The position numbers and the translations under genes are program-made. Under the pieces are notes generated by a model. That model made no database searches. It was not told the origin of the DNA and saw only the letters and a list, made by a program, of their open reading frames with translations. A stretch of 64,000 nt of DNA from Niabella agricola (lineage in GTDB: Bacteria; Bacteroidota; Bacteroidia; Chitinophagales; Chitinophagaceae), in contig NZ_JAJHIZ010000003.1 of the NCBI RefSeq assembly GCF_021538615.1, forward strand, positions 1,674,001 through 1,738,000, in the 5' to 3' direction. Shown piece by piece: positions 51,472-60,647 of the stretch (within the stretch, counting starts at the first letter, position 1; each line of letters begins with the position of its first letter).

Positions 51472-52275
51472 CTAAACTTCCGATGTTGTCAAGCCGAATT
51501 TCTTTTTAAACACAAAATAAAAATGGGAAAGATTCTCAAATCCTAAATCCAGGTAAAAGTCTGCCGGTTTTTGCTGTTTCTGCTTGATAAGGTAGTGTGC
51601 CTCCTCTAAACGCCTTTCGAGCAACCACCGATTAGGCGTCCCGCCAAAGGTTCTTTCAAAATCTCGCTTGAATGTTGAGAGGCTGCGCCCAGTAAGTTTT
51701 GCAAAAGATGCTACCGGAACATTGAACATATAGTTTTGATTCATGAATTCCTTTAAATCTATCTTATATGGCTCGCGGAAGTCAAATAGGATGTCCCTTA
51801 TTGCAGAGTTGCACTGAAGCAGTAATTCCACTGCCTCCCTGATTTTCAATTCGGCTAATCTTGGCGTAGCATTTTTTGTTTTATTAATATAAGGAGCAAG
51901 AGAAAGAAAATAAGACCGCAGGAAATCATCCGGTTCAAAGAAAAGCTGCTGCCTTCCCCGATAGGGAGCATTCACCACGATCTTGTTTTCTATAGCGTAT
52001 TCCCGTAAAGTCTCCTGATCCAGGGATATGGAAACAAATTGATACTTACCTGACTTGCCAGGATATTTGATCGTCCGGACGAGTTGGTTCTTTCGGACCA
52101 GGACAACTGTATTTTCGCTGATTACCGTTTGTCCCTCTGCATGAAATGCATGGGTTTCGCCCGAAAGCTGAAAACCGAGAAAGTGTTCCGGCATAAACTC
52201 TTCAGCACCCCTGTGTTTTTCAAATGCACAGGAATAAACAAGTTTATCAAAAATAAGTTCCTTACTTGCTTCCAT
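51472..52275 (-). CDS. AraC-family transcriptional regulator (267 aa)
   Basis: The C-terminal 100 residues carry the AraC double HTH: VASFAKLTGRSLSTFKRDFE, RTFGGTPNRWLLERRLEEAH and the second HTH KPADFYLDLGFENLSHFYFV with FKKKFG. The N-terminal part is a cupin-like sensor (AFHAEGQTVISENTVVLVRK). It is the last of three minus-strand genes with an HbpS-like and an SDR gene and probably regulates them. Confidence 0.9.
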   Translation of the reverse strand: MEASKELIFDKLVYSCAFEKHRGAEEFMPEHFLGFQLSGETHAFHAEGQTVISENTVVLVRKNQLVRTIKYPGKSGKYQFVSISLDQETLREYAIENKIVVNAPYRGRQQLFFEPDDFLRSYFLSLAPYINKTKNATPRLAELKIREAVELLLQCNSAIRDILFDFREPYKIDLKEFMNQNYMFNVPVASFAKLTGRSLSTFKRDFERTFGGTPNRWLLERRLEEAHYLIKQKQQKPADFYLDLGFENLSHFYFVFKKKFGLTTSEV

Positions 52276-52294
52276 TTTACAAATATCTCAAAAA

Positions 52295-52696
52295 TCAGGA
52301 GATTGCCGCAGCGCCGGCCAAAGCTATTTCTTTATCCTGCTCCGGCGTTCCCCCTGAAGAACCTACAGCCCCTATGATCTTACCTTCTTTATCCTTCAGT
52401 ACAGCGCCGCCGGCAATCGTAAGTAAGCCGTCGTTTGCGTTTATCATCCCATAGGCATGAAGGTGCGCACCGGCAATAATATCTCCCATTATATCGCTGT
52501 CCACGCCGAACATGGCAGCAGTCTTCGCTTTTTTAACGGCAAAGTCAATAACACCGTAAACGCTGTTTAAGCGTGCAAATGAGATCAGATGACCACCATT
52601 GTCTACAACGGCGATACTTACTGGTATATTGAGTGCACCTGCCTTTTCGATAGCGGCATTCAATGCTTTTGTCGCATCGCTATATGTTATATTCAT
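52295..52696 (-). CDS. HbpS/GlcG-family heme-binding protein (133 aa)
   Basis: A small protein with the GlcG/HbpS (DUF336) pattern: SDATKALNAAIEKAGALNIP, VSIAVVDNGGHLISFARLNS, and the glycine-rich end GGAVLKDKEGKIIGAVGSSG with GGTPEQDKEIALAGAAA. Members bind heme or cobalamin and act in redox sensing. No signal peptide here, so cytoplasmic. It lies between the SDR gene and the AraC gene. Confidence 0.88.
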   Translation of the reverse strand: MNITYSDATKALNAAIEKAGALNIPVSIAVVDNGGHLISFARLNSVYGVIDFAVKKAKTAAMFGVDSDIMGDIIAGAHLHAYGMINANDGLLTIAGGAVLKDKEGKIIGAVGSSGGTPEQDKEIALAGAAAIS

Positions 52697-52733
52697 TTCT
52701 TTATTTTTAGGTATTGAAAATGGTCGGTGTATC

Positions 52734-53522
52734 TTAACTTTTGGCCGTCCAGGCTCCGGCTTGTAGCTGCTTTACAAAATCTTCCGTTTCCTTAGGATGT
52801 ACGTTCCGAAAATTGCTATTGTCATCAAGCGCTACATCTACAATACAATCTGCCATAGATTGCGGATCGAGTTGATTGGCGAGCGCCTCGGCAGTCCCAT
52901 CAAATGCGGATGGCGGCGTAAAGTTTACTTCCGGATTGTACCAGCGGAAAATAGAATCGGCACCTCTGTCGTTAAATCCCGTACCAAATACCCCGGGATT
53001 ACAGGTTGCAATCTTGATATTGAATGGGGCCAGCTCCGTTTTCAGCCCCTCCGCGATAGCTTCAAGTGCATGTTTTGACGCGCAATATGCAGCTACATAA
53101 GGAACTGTCCACAAACCTCCCATTGATGATGTGAAGACTATTTTACCCGCTTTTTTTGCTACGAACTTTCTAATGAAGCCTTGAGCCAGTTCCAAAGCGC
53201 CGAAAACGTTAGTCTCAAACATGGACCGGATAAGATCCAGGGGCTGCTCAGCGATAGGGCCGCCTTGCATAATACCCGCATTGCTGATCAGGATATCTAT
53301 ATCGTATTTGCTGACAATATATGCCCGATCACGAGGGTCAGTTACATCCAGTTTATCAACGGTAAGCTCGATTCCTATCTCTTTTGCTTCTCTTATGAGA
53401 TCGCTCATCTGCGGATACACCTGTGCTGTAGCAATTACCTTATGGCCCTTTTGGGCTAAATCGAATGCTGCGATTTTTCCAAAACCGCTTGCGGCTCCTG
53501 TAATTAAGATTGTTTTGCTCAT
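52734..53522 (-). CDS. Short-chain dehydrogenase/reductase (SDR) (262 aa)
   Basis: Classical SDR: nucleotide loop TGAASGFGKIAAF near the N terminus, NAG motif (LISNAGIMQGGP), catalytic Ser (VFTSSMGGLWT) and YxxxK (YCASKHALEAIAEGL). It begins a three-gene minus-strand unit with an HbpS-like protein and an AraC regulator. The substrate is unknown. This type of trio looks like chromosomal metabolic cargo. Confidence 0.9.
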   Translation of the reverse strand: MSKTILITGAASGFGKIAAFDLAQKGHKVIATAQVYPQMSDLIREAKEIGIELTVDKLDVTDPRDRAYIVSKYDIDILISNAGIMQGGPIAEQPLDLIRSMFETNVFGALELAQGFIRKFVAKKAGKIVFTSSMGGLWTVPYVAAYCASKHALEAIAEGLKTELAPFNIKIATCNPGVFGTGFNDRGADSIFRWYNPEVNFTPPSAFDGTAEALANQLDPQSMADCIVDVALDDNSNFRNVHPKETEDFVKQLQAGAWTAKS

Positions 53523-53641
53523 TTTTAGCCTTTTTAAAAGTTATAGAACAAAATTGCTTTTATCGCTGATCTTTTCGATTGCTAAAAAGTCCATTTTTTT
53601 GTTGCTGAAAGGTTCACCTTTATACGAGATCAGAAATAGTT

Positions 53642-55645
53642 TTATAGATTTTTCTTTGACTCGGGCTGTTGAATGATCAGGTGGGCCAGGTTAGGATCAG
53701 TTTCTATGCGCTCCATTTCACTCGCAATGAGTTCCCGGATATCGTCTTTAATATTCAGGTAGTTTTCTTCAATCTCCTCCTGGGTTACATTTCTTGGCTT
53801 GGGAATCGGAACATAGGCCTTTTCCTCAGCCGCGATAGCGTCACGATCATTGATAATTTCGCAATGAAATACCTTTTGCGGTATTTTCATATCGGGATTG
53901 TCGGCAACCGCTCCTACAAATTCACCAGAGGACAGGTTTGAAATGGTTGATGCCGGGATTGCCGTTTCCAGCTGGGTGGACTTACTGACAGACGTGTCGT
54001 TGGCATTGATGGAATAGCTCTCCCGCTCCTGCATGATCCTTCCGAAGCGCTCACTGAGCGTCTTGGCTGTATCGCCCAGTACCTGCCCGCTTATTATATT
54101 GCCAACAATGCTGAAGATCACATCAGCGCTCTCCTTGCCATAATCCTTTCGCAACTGTGATATATCCTGAACAGCCAGCACCGTTGCTACGCGGTTAGAC
54201 CTTGCCTGGGCTATTGTAGACTCTATGCCTGCGGCACCACCAACATACACGCTGGGAAATTCATCAAAAATCAATGAACTGGGCAGCTTTCCTTTCTGAT
54301 TAACCAGCTTTAGCATCCTTGAGACATAAAGCGATATTACAGCCCCATACACCTGGGTTTTTGCAGGGTTATTGCCAACAGCAACTATTTTTGGCTCGTC
54401 CGGATTATTAATATCAAGCGTAAAATCGTTTCCGGTAAGCACATAATAGATCATAGGCGAAGACAACCGCGCAAGGGCGATCTTCGCCGAAGCAATCTGC
54501 CCTTCCAACTGCTCCATTGCCCGGTTCTTATAAGCTGAAACAAAGGGATTGACCAGCACTTCGATCGTTTCTTCACTTCCCAAAATAGGGAACAGGTCCC
54601 GATAGTCGGCCTGCATGAGCTCTATTACATGCGGAAGCGTGCAAAATTTTCCACCCCGGTGCTTTTTGAGATACCATATTACAGCAGTTAAAAAATTTAT
54701 TGGAGATTCCACAAAGAAATCGCCGGTTTTCTGGATCCATTGTCTGTTGAGTCCTAACATAATCGTCCGGCTGCTCTCCGTAGCATCCGTTATGTCCGTC
54801 ATGCTCTCGGGGTGCAGCGGATTACATCTGTGATAGATATTGTCAAAGTCTATCACATAGAACGTTGGTATAACCTTATACTTGTGTCGATTTTTTAGGA
54901 ATGTGTTGTAAGCAATAATTGAAAGGTCAGGAAACTTAAAGTCATAAAGAAACATGGTAAAGCCCTTGCTGATGTTCTGAGTGATCACATGACGAACAAC
55001 AAAGTAACTTTTCCCTGCTCCCGGGGTCCCGCAACAGAGTATCGACCTGAAGGGGTTGATAAAGTTCACATACGATCTGCGCTCCTTGCCTTTCAGATTA
55101 TACCTAGCAGGCAGATTAACGGAATACTCATTCTCCAACTGCCGTTCCTCCTGGGGAAACGTCTCATTCTCCTTATTGAATATATCTTTTTGCAGCTTCA
55201 CCTTAAGGATACGGGACAAATAGGTACCGCCTGTTACCATAAGTAAGTATCCGATAGCAGTCACCGATATATAACCGCTTGCCATCAGGATGACTTCGCC
55301 ACGTACGAAAAGGAATAAATGACTGATAAAATATAAAACCAGACCGGTTAAAAAATAGCTTAGCGCCAGTTTCAGGCTAAGCTTTTCATTCTTTTTTCCC
55401 TTTACCCCCAACACAAAGACCAACAATAGCAACATTGCGGATAGCTTTGCCGTTAACGGTGACGAAAAGAAAGGCAGCCTGTTGATGTTAAGTACAATCC
55501 GGCTGGACACATCAGCAGTCAGACCCCAGGCCCTAAAAGCCGGGTAGCAGCTGCTATAAAAATGTATGATCAGGATAGCAATACTGATCAGTCTTGTAAA
55601 ATCAACGATTGACCTGAGGCCCTGTTCGTTTTCTCCTGTAGCCAT
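53642..55645 (-). CDS. mobC: Type IV coupling protein (VirD4/TraG-like; MobC of Bacteroidetes ICEs)
   Basis: A 667-residue protein. Two or three membrane helices in the first 150 residues (MLLLLVFVLGVKGK, LALSYFLTGLVLYFISHLFL), then Walker A in RSILCCGTPGAGKSYFVVRH and Walker B in LPSSLIFDEFPSVYVGG, with the box AQARSNRVATVLAVQDISQL following. It joins the relaxosome to the transfer channel. It follows the relaxase by 36 bases, the MobABC order. Confidence 0.9.
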   Translation of the reverse strand: MATGENEQGLRSIVDFTRLISIAILIIHFYSSCYPAFRAWGLTADVSSRIVLNINRLPFFSSPLTAKLSAMLLLLVFVLGVKGKKNEKLSLKLALSYFLTGLVLYFISHLFLFVRGEVILMASGYISVTAIGYLLMVTGGTYLSRILKVKLQKDIFNKENETFPQEERQLENEYSVNLPARYNLKGKERRSYVNFINPFRSILCCGTPGAGKSYFVVRHVITQNISKGFTMFLYDFKFPDLSIIAYNTFLKNRHKYKVIPTFYVIDFDNIYHRCNPLHPESMTDITDATESSRTIMLGLNRQWIQKTGDFFVESPINFLTAVIWYLKKHRGGKFCTLPHVIELMQADYRDLFPILGSEETIEVLVNPFVSAYKNRAMEQLEGQIASAKIALARLSSPMIYYVLTGNDFTLDINNPDEPKIVAVGNNPAKTQVYGAVISLYVSRMLKLVNQKGKLPSSLIFDEFPSVYVGGAAGIESTIAQARSNRVATVLAVQDISQLRKDYGKESADVIFSIVGNIISGQVLGDTAKTLSERFGRIMQERESYSINANDTSVSKSTQLETAIPASTISNLSSGEFVGAVADNPDMKIPQKVFHCEIINDRDAIAAEEKAYVPIPKPRNVTQEEIEENYLNIKDDIRELIASEMERIETDPNLAHLIIQQPESKKNL

Positions 55646-55681
55646 ATAATAGTGTTTTTTGCATCAAGAAATGAATTAGTC

Positions 55682-57151
55682 CTAACGAGGTTTTCGCTTT
55701 TTCTTTTTGGGAACATACATAGCAAATGCCTGCTGCTCCCGCTCTTTTTGCAGCATTACATTAATAAAAGAGGTAAAGGCATTTGACAGAAATAATGCCG
55801 GAGCAACGACCGTTTTCTGTTCTTTAACCCAGTCATTAAGCTGGCTAATTAAGCCGGGGCTTACCTTGTTCACCCGGAAATAGGCTTCCATTTTCTGTGT
55901 AAGTCGCGCGTAATTTTCTGCTTTGCTTTTCCGATGGCCGATAAAAAAATGATCGCTATTATCATTTACCCCGGTTTGCAGTCGCAGTCCTTTAGCATAC
56001 AGCTGCCCCAGGGTGGAGCCTATTCCTTGTTTGTAATCTATGGTGTCAAGCGCCTGTTTACTTATTGTTTCATTTGCGGCTTTCTCCCGATTTGCCGCCG
56101 ATGGATCTGCACCGATTCGAGCCTGGATGCTTGCTGCACTGTATGGCTTTCCAAGATCACTACCGTTAAAAACTGTTTTAGAGCGGTGATCCACAAACGT
56201 GATCCCATAAACACGGGATTCGTTTTCACGAAAAACAACTTTGATATTTTCTTTTGCAAGCAGTGATTGAAACGCTGCCCTGTCTTTTGCCGACGGCAGT
56301 ATTCTATCAATGACATGCTTTAATGGTTCACGATAGCTTTTGCGCGCTTCCTTATTCTTATCAAAGCGTTCTTCCAATTTCTTCATCGTTGGTGTGGTAT
56401 AAATGGCACTTGCTTTAATCGGCACACCAATCTTTTCCCCTTTTTTATCCAGCAATGAGTAAACAAGCCCTTTGTTTTTGAACATGGGGCTGTCCGGCTC
56501 GCCACGATCAGCCGCAACATTGTATTCCTTTAGCACGGCGTTCAGCTCCGCAAGCGAAGAAAATTTATACTCCCGGACAATCGTTCTTACTACATTGGAG
56601 ATCGCCTTTTTTGTCTCTGCCTTTCCGTATATAGCCTTTTCCAGATCCACAGGTTTTAACATCCGCTCCTGTTCCTTCCCCCTGCCTTCGGCGCGGATAA
56701 GCCCATATTTTTCTTCAATCTTCTTGCGCGTCGGCTCTGAAAAATTCGGAACCAGGTTGTGAAGGGAGATCTTATCATCGCGAGAAATCACATTTGTCGA
56801 AACAATGTGGCAATGTACGTGTGCTGCATCATGATGCCGGTACACCAAAAAAGGCTGATCGCCGAACCCGATCCCCTGCATATAATCTCTCGCAATACGG
56901 ATCATCTTTTCATCAGACATCTGTTCAGTGGGATCAAAATTCAAGGAGACATGAACGCAATTCTCTTTTGTCCGCTCCTTCAAAGCGGCCAGATCCTCCA
57001 ATCTCGAAAGCCGATCTTTAAACGAAAGATCAGCCGGATCGTCGAGATACTTCTCTGCATGTATCAGGTTTGCTTTGCCAAGCCGCACCTTCTCTTCATT
57101 GTAGTTAACAGCCCCCTTTATAGATCTACCGCTTACAAACCTTACGACCAT
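55682..57151 (-). CDS. mobB: Relaxase MobB (Bacteroidetes mobilization protein, 489 aa)
   Basis: The N-terminal domain shows the relaxase fold: KGAVNYNEEKVRLGKANLIH, a helix with NCVHVSLNFDPTEQMSDEKM and the metal triad in HHDAAHVHCHIVSTNVISR (H111, H113, H115). The rest is a long helical C-terminal domain with a basic end (MYVPKKKKRKPR). The protein nicks oriT and stays attached to the 5' end for transfer. It overlaps the start of mobA by 10 bases, indicating a tight operon. Confidence 0.92.
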   Translation of the reverse strand: MVVRFVSGRSIKGAVNYNEEKVRLGKANLIHAEKYLDDPADLSFKDRLSRLEDLAALKERTKENCVHVSLNFDPTEQMSDEKMIRIARDYMQGIGFGDQPFLVYRHHDAAHVHCHIVSTNVISRDDKISLHNLVPNFSEPTRKKIEEKYGLIRAEGRGKEQERMLKPVDLEKAIYGKAETKKAISNVVRTIVREYKFSSLAELNAVLKEYNVAADRGEPDSPMFKNKGLVYSLLDKKGEKIGVPIKASAIYTTPTMKKLEERFDKNKEARKSYREPLKHVIDRILPSAKDRAAFQSLLAKENIKVVFRENESRVYGITFVDHRSKTVFNGSDLGKPYSAASIQARIGADPSAANREKAANETISKQALDTIDYKQGIGSTLGQLYAKGLRLQTGVNDNSDHFFIGHRKSKAENYARLTQKMEAYFRVNKVSPGLISQLNDWVKEQKTVVAPALFLSNAFTSFINVMLQKEREQQAFAMYVPKKKKRKPR

Positions 57152-57546
57152 TGCTTTGACATTTTTGAAATATGCTGTTGAATACTATCAATCTTTTCCA
57201 GCAGTTCCTTTTGCAAGCGAGTGCAGGTAACAAGCCAATAGTTTTTGTTACCAGCCAGGTCAAGCCGGTGGATGCGCTTTACGACCTGGTTGAAATTATT
57301 GGCAACTGCCGATAATTCTGCCCGGATTAAACTTAGTTCGTAGATGGCCTTGTCTTTGCTTTCGTCCCTCGTTAATATCGTGACGGGCTTACCTAAAAGC
57401 AATTTCCGGGCATAGGAACTGAGCGACTTGTGCAGCGTTTGGTTAACGGCTGCAGCCAGCTTTTTGAACTCTGCCTCCGTAAGCCGCAGATTGATTCTGT
57501 AAGACCGCTGACCGGAAAGTTTCGCATTGCTATCTATATTTTCCAT
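57142..57546 (-). CDS. mobA: Mobilization protein MobA (ribbon-helix-helix accessory, 134 aa)
   Basis: The N-terminal 40 residues look like an RHH DNA-binding domain (SYRINLRLTEAEFKKLAAAV), then LSSYARKLLLGKPV. The C-terminal part contains the mobilization-protein motif ELSLIRAELSAVANNFNQVV with KRIHRLDL. This protein binds near oriT and helps the relaxase. The probable oriT lies directly upstream (57564-57743). Confidence 0.9.
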   Translation of the reverse strand: MENIDSNAKLSGQRSYRINLRLTEAEFKKLAAAVNQTLHKSLSSYARKLLLGKPVTILTRDESKDKAIYELSLIRAELSAVANNFNQVVKRIHRLDLAGNKNYWLVTCTRLQKELLEKIDSIQQHISKMSKQWS

Positions 57547-57563
57547 GTGATTCCAGTTGATAA

Positions 57564-57743
57564 ACTGACAGAATAACCGAGTTTCGAGCGTTATTCCAGC
57601 CCTCGTTGCGACTCCGGAGCAACGGGCAAGCGCCGTTTGTCATACAAACGTATATCTTGCTACTTCCTCGCGGAAGGTAAAGGGGCTCCGCCCCTCGCTT
57701 CTGCGAAGCGTAAGGCCCTCTAAAAGCCGGAAATTCTGTCAGT
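57564..57743. other. Candidate oriT: nested hairpin cluster upstream of mobA
   Basis: Bounded by an 11-bp inverted repeat (ACTGACAGAAT at 57564-57574 and its complement at 57733-57743). Inside, in order, are: CGTTGC/GCAACG; CGTTTGT/ACAAACG with a 3-base loop; GGGGC/GCCCC; and CGCTTC/GAAGCG with a 3-base loop. Such clusters with GC-rich stems directly upstream of mob genes are typical oriT regions in Bacteroidetes elements. The nick position cannot be read. Confidence 0.6.
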
Positions 57744-57810
57744 AGTTGTTATTGATAATTATTGTTTGTACAAAGCAGGTTTATGAACCTGAAATTTAAA
57801 GTGCGTTACA

Positions 57811-58569
57811 TTAGCAAAGGCCAAAGAATAAAGCGGTACCGACGCTGCAAATACCTATGGTATAAATCGGATCTTCTATAATCGGGCCAACGGTTACCGT
57901 GACATAAGTCGCCCACACATCGGCAATCACGACATTCACCACGCCAAAAACGGCTTTCACCGTATCCCAGAATTTTCCTAAAGTCATCAACTTTACCGGC
58001 TGATTGAACCAGAGATAAGCAGAATGACGTGCAACAGAGCAGGCCGTTAGCAGCAATTTTTTTTCGCGCGATGAGACAGAAAGCTGCGGTATTTTTTCTT
58101 CGATCTTCAGAATTTTACGTTTCAGAATTACATAATCCAGGGAATTAATTGCAGCAAGCGTATCAAAAAGCTCCATACTGATTTTTTTTGCGGAAGGACT
58201 TAATTCGGCGTTCGCCAGCAAATTCCTGTAGCTATCTTTCATGTTTTTAAAGTAAGCCGGCAGCGTTTTTAGCTCCGGGCCAGGTTTATGGCCGCTCCTT
58301 TTATAAAAATCATAAAGAAAACTGCTCGCTTTTCGGAAGCTGGTATCCTTACTTTTTGCAAGGAATTTTTGGCACGCTTCGATACCCGCGTTGTGTAAAA
58401 TGCCGATGCTATCGAAAGGATTACTACCATTCCCCGGCCTTGATAAACTGATCGCTTCAATAGGCGCCTTCCTGGTTACCCCGGCCGTCTTTTGTTCAAG
58501 TGCTTCCTCCTTACCACAAGAAATTACGCCGACTAAGAAGGAAAGCAAGGCAAAAAATTTGGTTTTCAT
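57811..58569 (-). CDS. Hypothetical lipoprotein, paralogue A (252 aa)
   Basis: Lipobox after the signal peptide (FFALLSFLVGVISC). The mature part begins with a linker, then NPFDSIGILHNAGIEACQKF and long helices; the middle carries REKKLLLTACSVARHSAYLW and the C terminus a hydrophobic segment (IGICSVGTALFFGLC). It is homologous to 58637-59422: NPFDSIGILHN matches NPYDEIGRQHN, and LLLTACSVARHSAYLWFN matches LFIAASVAKHSTEYWLN. Function unknown; placed between oriT and the replication genes, it might be an entry-exclusion or surface protein, which is inference. Confidence 0.7.
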   Translation of the reverse strand: MKTKFFALLSFLVGVISCGKEEALEQKTAGVTRKAPIEAISLSRPGNGSNPFDSIGILHNAGIEACQKFLAKSKDTSFRKASSFLYDFYKRSGHKPGPELKTLPAYFKNMKDSYRNLLANAELSPSAKKISMELFDTLAAINSLDYVILKRKILKIEEKIPQLSVSSREKKLLLTACSVARHSAYLWFNQPVKLMTLGKFWDTVKAVFGVVNVVIADVWATYVTVTVGPIIEDPIYTIGICSVGTALFFGLC

Positions 58570-58615
58570 GTTGATTTGCGTTTATAGTTAATAAATAAGT
58601 CTTGACTCTTTTTTT

Positions 58616-58627
58616 AAAAATGGGACA
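58616..58627 (-). repeat. TGTCCCATTTTT motif upstream of lipoprotein A
   Basis: Exact 12-base copy (minus strand) of the motif repeated at 59476-59605, placed 47 bases upstream of the ATG at 58569. Confidence 0.6.
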
Positions 58628-58636
58628 GCGATAAGG

Positions 58637-59422
58637 TTATGACCAACCGGGCAAATAGTCCATCGTTTCGTAGAAATGGGAGCTTGTGGCACCAGCTTCT
58701 GCTACTATTTCTGCCATGTCGCCATCGGTAAAGGCTGTTTCAACAGCAGCAACCATATCAACGGTAGCGGCGGCAATCGCCTTCAACGCCCGCTTGATAA
58801 AATTGGGTCGCTGGGCAAGGTTGCTATCGCTTGTTGGGTTTAGTTCCGGATCATTCAACCAATATTCGGTTGAATGTTTTGCTACAGAAGCGGCTATAAA
58901 AAGCGCTCGTTTTTCCGTCTGATTAAGATTGATTGCGTTGGATATCTGCTGTTCTATTTCATTAATTCTTGCTTTAACAGCTTCGATATCCTGTTTTTCC
59001 TTAAGCAGCTTTATCGCATCGCAGATCTGATACAGGTGATTTTTTACAGCAGGGTTTTGCGATTGCCTTTCTATAGTATTATGAAAACGGGAAGCCGTAT
59101 CGCTGATAATTTTTATAACAAACGCGTCCAGGTCAGCGGCCTTTTTATCAATACCGGTAACTTTTACAACAAACCGGCTGCGCCCGCTAATGGTATTTTC
59201 CCCACCTCTTTCTATATAATACCGGGTCTTTGATAGCAGCTCGTTGTGCTGCCGACCGATTTCGTCATAGGGGTTCGTCACCCCGGTTATTACTGCTGGC
59301 CTCATCACAGCGTTTGAGGATTCAGGTAATTGTTCTGGCAGGTTGCTGCTAACTTTTTCTTTGGAGCAGCTGAACATTGCCAGTGATAGTGCAGCGATCA
59401 AAGCAAATTTTGGTGTTTTCAT
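58637..59422 (-). CDS. Hypothetical lipoprotein, paralogue B (261 aa)
   Basis: Lipobox (FALIAALSLAMFSC). Shared with paralogue A: NPYDEIGRQHNELLSKTRYY, a helical middle, RALFIAASVAKHSTEYWLND. The C-terminal section here has GGVTAAT-like alanine-rich helices (ALKAAIAATVDMVAAVETAF) not present in A. Both genes are preceded by TGTCCCATTTTT motifs (58616-58627 and 59476-59528). Role unknown. Confidence 0.7.
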   Translation of the reverse strand: MKTPKFALIAALSLAMFSCSKEKVSSNLPEQLPESSNAVMRPAVITGVTNPYDEIGRQHNELLSKTRYYIERGGENTISGRSRFVVKVTGIDKKAADLDAFVIKIISDTASRFHNTIERQSQNPAVKNHLYQICDAIKLLKEKQDIEAVKARINEIEQQISNAINLNQTEKRALFIAASVAKHSTEYWLNDPELNPTSDSNLAQRPNFIKRALKAIAAATVDMVAAVETAFTDGDMAEIVAEAGATSSHFYETMDYLPGWS

Positions 59423-59475
59423 TTTGTGTACGTTTTTAATTGTGAATAATTGTGAACTGATGTTCTATTGCTTAC

Positions 59476-59605
59476 TGTCCCATTTTTTATCAGGTGTCCC
59501 ATTTTTGTGGTCGAACTGTCCCACTTTTTTCATGATTAGTATTATCCGCCAATCCATTAGCTAAAAACAGTGTCCCATTTTCACGCGCCGGAAATTTTTG
59601 GGACA
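59476..59605. repeat. Iteron-like TGTCCCAyTTTT repeats
   Basis: Copies at 59476-59487 and 59495-59506 (perfect TGTCCCATTTTT), 59517-59528 (C at position 8), 59571-59582 (last base C), and an inverted copy TTTTTGGGACA at 59595-59605. They lie between lipoprotein B and the RepA-like gene, with starts 19, 22 and 54 bases apart. They could be iterons bound by the RepA-like protein or operators for the lipoprotein genes. Confidence 0.6.
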
Positions 59606-59630
59606 ATTCAACTCTGTGTGTCTTTGTTTC

Positions 59631-60647
59631 TTACTGTGCCTTCCGGCGTTCTTCTGCTATATCGGTGCCGTTGGCGTCGCCCTCCGGTTTATTCAACCAT
59701 CGCTGAACGGTGGATTTACTCTTGCCCAGGATACCCGCTATCTCACGAATTGATTTACCATTTTCCTGTAACAGCTTTGCCATGTCAAGCTGCTCCTCTT
59801 TATTTTTGATCGACTTTATCCCGATGTGTTCCGCTTCGTTAACGTCGTCCTCCACCAATTCAAACCACAACGTTTGTGGGTTTAGGCGTAAGAGCTTTGC
59901 TCTGTCTGCTTCTTCAAAATGCCTGGATTTGCCCCTCTTCAGCAAGCGTAAATTTTTATCCTGCGCACTCTTTCTTAAAAAGAAATCACCGTCGGCCAGA
60001 TCTGTTTTTACACCACTTCCCGCCTGGAGATCGCTATCGCTTAGCAATGAAGAAGTATGTTTTCTGAAATGATCGGTCACAACAATGGCTGTCTTGGAAC
60101 TTTCGCATAAAGCGAGCAGGGTAAACATCATCCGGGTGATTTCTTTGTTACTATTGGTGTCGGTATCGGCAAATGCCATACGCAGGTTGTCAATTATTAT
60201 CAATACCGGCTTAAGTCGCTCCACGATCTGTATGATCGCCGGAAGATCATCAGCCAAACTATTCTTTGTCGTATAAGCCCTGGGTTTAAATCTTGTCGCT
60301 GGTGAAAAAGGAAGATTGCTCATGAGCTTTTCGCTTCTCCGGCGTAAAACCTTTTCGGATAGCTCGTTATTGATGTACAGCGTATTGCCATGTAAGGTGA
60401 TCGGTTCACCAAGAAATTCCGGTTGTTCATACGCCACCGCTGTGCAAAGCTGCATACAGAAAAAACTCTTTCCGACACCACGAGGTGAAGGAAAATGAAT
60501 CAGGGTCCCTTCAGGAATAAACCGGCCAAAAAGCAGCTTCATATCTTCCAGCTGCGCGGCTTCTTCCGCAAGCTTACCGAAAGACTTTAGCGAAGGCCGG
60601 AAGAAAAAGGACACCTCATCCGTGATCTTCTTCGTATTACTGGCCAT
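59631..60647 (-). CDS. RepA-like RecA-fold ATPase with C-terminal HTH (338 aa)
   Basis: The centre holds a RecA-type NTPase core: GTLIHFPSPRGVGKSFFCMQ (Walker A at about residues 54-61), GNTLYINNELSEKVLRRRSE, LKPVLIIIDNLRMAFADTDT (Walker B) and TAIVVTDHFRKH. The C-terminal 60 residues contain an HTH (LLQENGKSIREIAGILGKSK with STVQRWLN). This is the pattern of RepA/DnaB-like replication proteins of plasmids and ICEs. It is the likely initiator or helicase for the iteron-like repeats just downstream of its gene. Confidence 0.85.
   Translation of the reverse strand: MASNTKKITDEVSFFFRPSLKSFGKLAEEAAQLEDMKLLFGRFIPEGTLIHFPSPRGVGKSFFCMQLCTAVAYEQPEFLGEPITLHGNTLYINNELSEKVLRRRSEKLMSNLPFSPATRFKPRAYTTKNSLADDLPAIIQIVERLKPVLIIIDNLRMAFADTDTNSNKEITRMMFTLLALCESSKTAIVVTDHFRKHTSSLLSDSDLQAGSGVKTDLADGDFFLRKSAQDKNLRLLKRGKSRHFEEADRAKLLRLNPQTLWFELVEDDVNEAEHIGIKSIKNKEEQLDMAKLLQENGKSIREIAGILGKSKSTVQRWLNKPEGDANGTDIAEERRKAQ

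Noticed and set aside
59579..59588. TTTCACGCGC in the repeat region as another LytTR site
   Set aside because: Only a single copy, without the 20-base partner, far from the lanthipeptide genes. A chance match of this length is plausible.
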